NCBI RefSeq assembly: GCF_947623445.1
Contig: NC_135244.1
Location: forward strand, 18,786,860 to 18,850,859
Reading direction: 5' to 3'
Source of the DNA: Clavelina lepadiformis
Taxonomy: Eukaryota > Chordata > Ascidiacea > Aplousobranchia > Clavelinidae
Length of the DNA: 64,000 nucleotides
Below the pieces are notes generated by a model, which was not told where the DNA came from, did not search any database, and saw only the letters and a program-made list of their open reading frames with translations. Positions 61,081 to 64,000 of this stretch are shown piece after piece (position 1 is the stretch's first letter; every line of letters starts with the position of its first letter). The position numbers and the translations under genes are program-made.

Positions 61081-61425
61081 CTAAATTATTTCAACCATGG
61101 CATGCATTTCGACATATTTGTTTGCACAATTTCATTTTAACATCGTTCGAGTTGAAAGCGTAATTAAACCGGTTGATTTAAATTGTTTAAATTAAAAAAA
61201 ACTTTGGTAAAACGGTCTTTAAATTGCTTGCGTTAAATTGTGCGATTCAAAAAAACGTATTGCTTCGTCACACAACACTTTGCTCAAAAAGGTTCTTTAA
61301 AATTCGTCCACACATGCAGAACAATCGGCATTACTTTAAATAATAAACACAATCAGCTGAAGATATTTTTTAAAATCCTTTGTTGCTTATTACAACTGGA
61401 TACAGCCTCAAAGAGATTCATCCAG

Positions 61426-61497
61426 GACACCGTGGCGCAACGGTAGCGCGTCTGACTCCAGATCAGAAGGTTGCGTGTTCAAATCACGTCGGGGTCA
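61426..61497 (+). tRNA. tRNA-Trp(CCA), variant
   Basis: GACACCG acceptor start (one mismatch), otherwise consensus. Shares this change with 58825 but not the anticodon-stem change. Confidence 0.85.
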
Positions 61498-61868
61498 CTT
61501 GATTTTATGAACCATAGGATGCATTTCCACGTAATGTTTTGCACAAGTTTGTGCTAACAACGTTCGGGCTGGTGTTTTTATGAAACCAATCGATTCAAAC
61601 CGAGTATAAGATAAAACAAATCTTTGTTTTTTTTTGCCTAAATCCTTGCTGAAAATGTACATTAGGATATTTATACACATACAGAGCCGTTGGCAAAAAT
61701 TACTTAAATAATAAACACAGAAATCAATTGAAAACTTTGTCCGATGATACATAATTGCTTATTATTATGCTGTGTGTAGTTGCTGTAAATATTGAGCACA
61801 AGTTCACTCGCAAAACTGGATGTTTCTAGCGAGTTTTATTAACCACAGCTTCATAGAGCTGTAACCAG

Positions 61869-61940
61869 GACTCCGTGGCGCAACGGTAGCGCGTCTGACT
61901 CCAGATCAGAAGGTTGCGTGTTCAAATCACGTCGGGGTCA
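61869..61940 (+). tRNA. tRNA-Trp(CCA), consensus copy
   Basis: Consensus with CTTCATTTTATG spacer start. Confidence 0.95.
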
Positions 61941-62256
61941 CTTCATTTTATGAACCTTAGGATGCATTTCCACGTAATGTTTTGCACAATTTGGTGCTAA
62001 CAACGTTCGGGCTGGTGTTTTTATGAAACCAATCGATTCAAGCTATGTAAGATAAAACAAGTCATTTCCTAATCAACCAATGTTTTATTGAAAGGTGTAC
62101 ATTGAAGTATATATACACATATAAAGCCGTTGGCAAAATCTACTTAAAAAATAAACACAGAAATCGAGGGAAAATGTTGCGCCACGGCTGAAGATTTTTT
62201 TAAAAATCCTTTGTTGCATATCCCAACTGGATACAGCCTCAAAGTGATGTATCCAG

Positions 62257-62328
62257 GACTCCGTGGCGCAACGGTAGCGCGTCTGACTCCAGATCAGAAG
62301 GTTGCGTGTTCAAATCACGTCGGGGTCA
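62257..62328 (+). tRNA. tRNA-Trp(CCA), consensus copy
   Basis: Consensus with type A spacer; follows a short 388-bp unit. Confidence 0.95.
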
Positions 62329-62698
62329 CTTGATTTTATGAACCATAGGATGCATTTCCACGTAATGTTTCGCACAAGTCTGTGCTAACAACGTTCGGGC
62401 TGGTGTTTTTATGAAACCAATCGATTCAAACCGAGTATAAGATAAAACAAATCTTTGTTTTTTTTGCCTAAATCCTTGCTGAAAATGTACATTAGGATAT
62501 TTATACACATACAGAGCCGTTGGCAAAAATTACTTAAATAATAAACAAAGAAATCAACTGAAAACTTTGTCCGATGATACATAATTGATTATTATTATGC
62601 TGTGTGTAGCTGCTGTAAATATTGAGCACAAGTTCACTCGCAAAACTGGAGGTTTCTAGCGAGTTTTATTAACCACAGCTTCATAGAGCTGTAACCAG

Positions 62699-62770
62699 GA
62701 CTCCGTGGCGCAATGGTAGCGCGTCTGACTCCAAATCAGGAAGTTGCGTGTTCAAATCACGTCGGGGTCA
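62699..62770 (+). tRNA. tRNA-Trp(CCA), anticodon-loop variant
   Basis: D-loop AATGGTA and anticodon loop CTCCAAA, so the purine after the anticodon is A rather than G. Stem end TCAGG, variable loop AAGTT. Anticodon still CCA. Confidence 0.85.
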
Positions 62771-63137
62771 CTTTATTTTATGAACCATAGGATGCATTTC
62801 CACGTAATGTTTTGCACAATTTGGCGCTACCAACGTTCGGGCTGGTGTTTTTATGAAACCAATCGATTCAAACCGTGTAAGATAAAACAAATCTTTGTTT
62901 TGTCACCTCAATCCTTGCTGAAAATGTACATTAAGATATTTATACAAATACAGAGCCGTTGGCAAAAATTACTTAAAAAATAAAAACAGAAATCAATTGA
63001 AAACTTTGTCCGATGATACATAATTGCTTATTATTATACTGTGTATAGCTGCTGTAAAAATTTAGCACAAGTTCACTCGAAAAACCGGATGTTTTTAGCG
63101 AATTTTATGAACCACAGCCTTATAGAGATGAAAGCAG

Positions 63138-63209
63138 GACTCCGTGGCGCAACGGTAGCGCGTCTGACTCCAGATCAGAAGGTTGCGTGTTCAAATCACG
63201 TCGGAGTCA
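63138..63209 (+). tRNA. tRNA-Trp(CCA), perfect acceptor
   Basis: Consensus body with CGGAGTC acceptor strand and type B spacer. Confidence 0.95.
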
Positions 63210-63558
63210 CTAAATTATTTCAACCATGGCATGCATTTCGACATATTTGTTTGCACAATTTCATTTTAACCTCGTTCGAGTTGGTAGAGTAATGAAACCG
63301 CTTGATTTAAATCGTTTAAATTAAAAGAAACTTTGCGTAAAATGGTCTTTAAATTGCTTGCGTTAAATTGTGCAATTCAAAAAAAAACGCATTGTTTCGT
63401 CACACAACACTTTGCTCAAAAAGGTTCTTTAATATGCTTCCACACATGCAGAACAATCGGCATTACTTTAAATAATAAACACGAGTCAGCTGAAGATTTT
63501 TTTTCAAATCCTTTGTTGCTTATTCCAACTGCATACAGCCACAAAGTGATGTATCCAG

Positions 63559-63630
63559 GACTCCGTGGCGCAACGGTAGCGCGTCTGACTCCAGATCAGA
63601 AGGTTGCGTGTTCAAATCACGTCGGGGTCA
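63559..63630 (+). tRNA. tRNA-Trp(CCA), consensus copy
   Basis: Consensus; spacer starts TTTGATTTTATG. Confidence 0.95.
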
Positions 63631-64000
63631 TTTGATTTTATGAAACATAGAATGCATTTCCACGTAATGTTTTACACAAGTCTGTGCTAACAACTTTCGG
63701 GCTGGTGTTTTTATGAAACCAATCGATTCAAACCGTGTAAGATAAAACAAGTCAATGCTTAATCACCCAATGTCTTATTGAAAGGTGTACATTGAAATAT
63801 TTATACACATGAAGAGCCGTTGGCAAAAATTACTTAAAGAAATAATCACAAAAATCAATTGAAAACTTTGTCCGACGATGTATTATTGCTTATTGGTATA
63901 CTTTGTAAGCTGCTGTAAAAATTGCGCAAAATTTCAATTGCAGAATTTGATGTTTTTAGCGAGTTTTAAAAACCACAGCCTCAAAGAGATTCGTCCAGGA

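Larger units (their letters stand above)
59775..61162. repeat. Higher-order repeat within the tRNA array, right copy
   Basis: Right partner of 57173-58560. Identity fades after about 61160, where GCTTGACTTAAATTG and GGTTGATTTAAATTG differ. Confidence 0.85.
51721..64000 (+). repeat. Tandem array of tRNA-Trp(CCA) genes, running off the window
   Basis: A repeat of about 440 bp, each unit holding one 72-nt tRNA-Trp gene and a conserved spacer. It contains 27 full-length tRNA copies, a degenerate first copy, one broken copy, and one cut by the edge at 63999. Most steps are 439-442 bp; shorter steps of about 417-421 and 388 recur. Two spacer types follow the tRNA: type A (CTTGATTTTATGAACC) and type B (CTAAATTATTTCAACC). 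All tRNA copies point the same way. Confidence 0.95.

Noticed and set aside
52155-63630. A tRNA-derived SINE family instead of tRNA genes
   Set aside because: Most copies keep full cloverleaf pairing, the anticodon and both internal promoter boxes, lack A-rich tails and target duplications, and are strictly tandem.
52155-64000. Recurrent 60-100-codon frames in the tRNA array on both strands
   Set aside because: They recur only because the 440-bp unit recurs, and they read through tRNA genes and AT-rich spacers. No codon-level conservation is visible beyond that of the DNA repeat.

Overview
The window looks like nuclear DNA of an invertebrate animal, most likely a tunicate-like chordate. Genes are split into many small exons with GT-AG introns, the DNA is AT-rich, and one gene is unmistakably animal RICTOR. 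The species is inferred, not shown. No bacterial, CRISPR or retroviral features were seen.

Layout. Positions 1-629 hold a transposon end and the first exon of a minus-strand gene resembling ribosome production factor 1. Positions 2021-5248 (minus) hold five 3'-terminal exons of a divergent seven-helix receptor-like protein. Positions 7298-25772 hold a plus-strand tandem cluster of six paralogues of a multi-span membrane protein. Its layout resembles the larger TspO/MBR-related 'tryptophan-rich sensory protein' family. Five copies are whole (314-326 residues, five exons, identical intron phases) and one has lost its first two exons. The cluster grew partly by a tandem duplication of a block of about 6.7 kb (10324-17015 copied at 17021-21713). 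A Mutator-like non-autonomous transposon sits across a splice donor in one copy. A fragment of the same family occupies the deletion in another.

Positions 25773-31860 are a 6-kb stretch without a recognised gene; it holds small hairpin repeats and a perfect 42-bp palindrome. Positions 31861-48434 hold RICTOR, the defining mTORC2 subunit, which I could trace through 36 coding exons to an uninterrupted 1889-residue product. Its introns carry four DNA transposons with clear ends: a TA-flanked MITE, two hAT-type elements with 8-bp target duplications, and a 1.79-kb element with inverted repeats of about 335 bp and an internal 160-codon ORF.

Positions 50185-51345 hold a decayed transposon core split by a second Mutator-like element made largely of inverted arrays of 16-bp repeats. 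From about 51.7 kb to the end is a tandem array of tRNA-Trp(CCA) genes. It has 27 full-length copies, two broken ones and one cut by the window edge, at a spacing of about 440 bp. Two spacer types alternate irregularly, and there is a 2602-bp higher-order repeat. The array runs off the right edge, so its true size is unknown.
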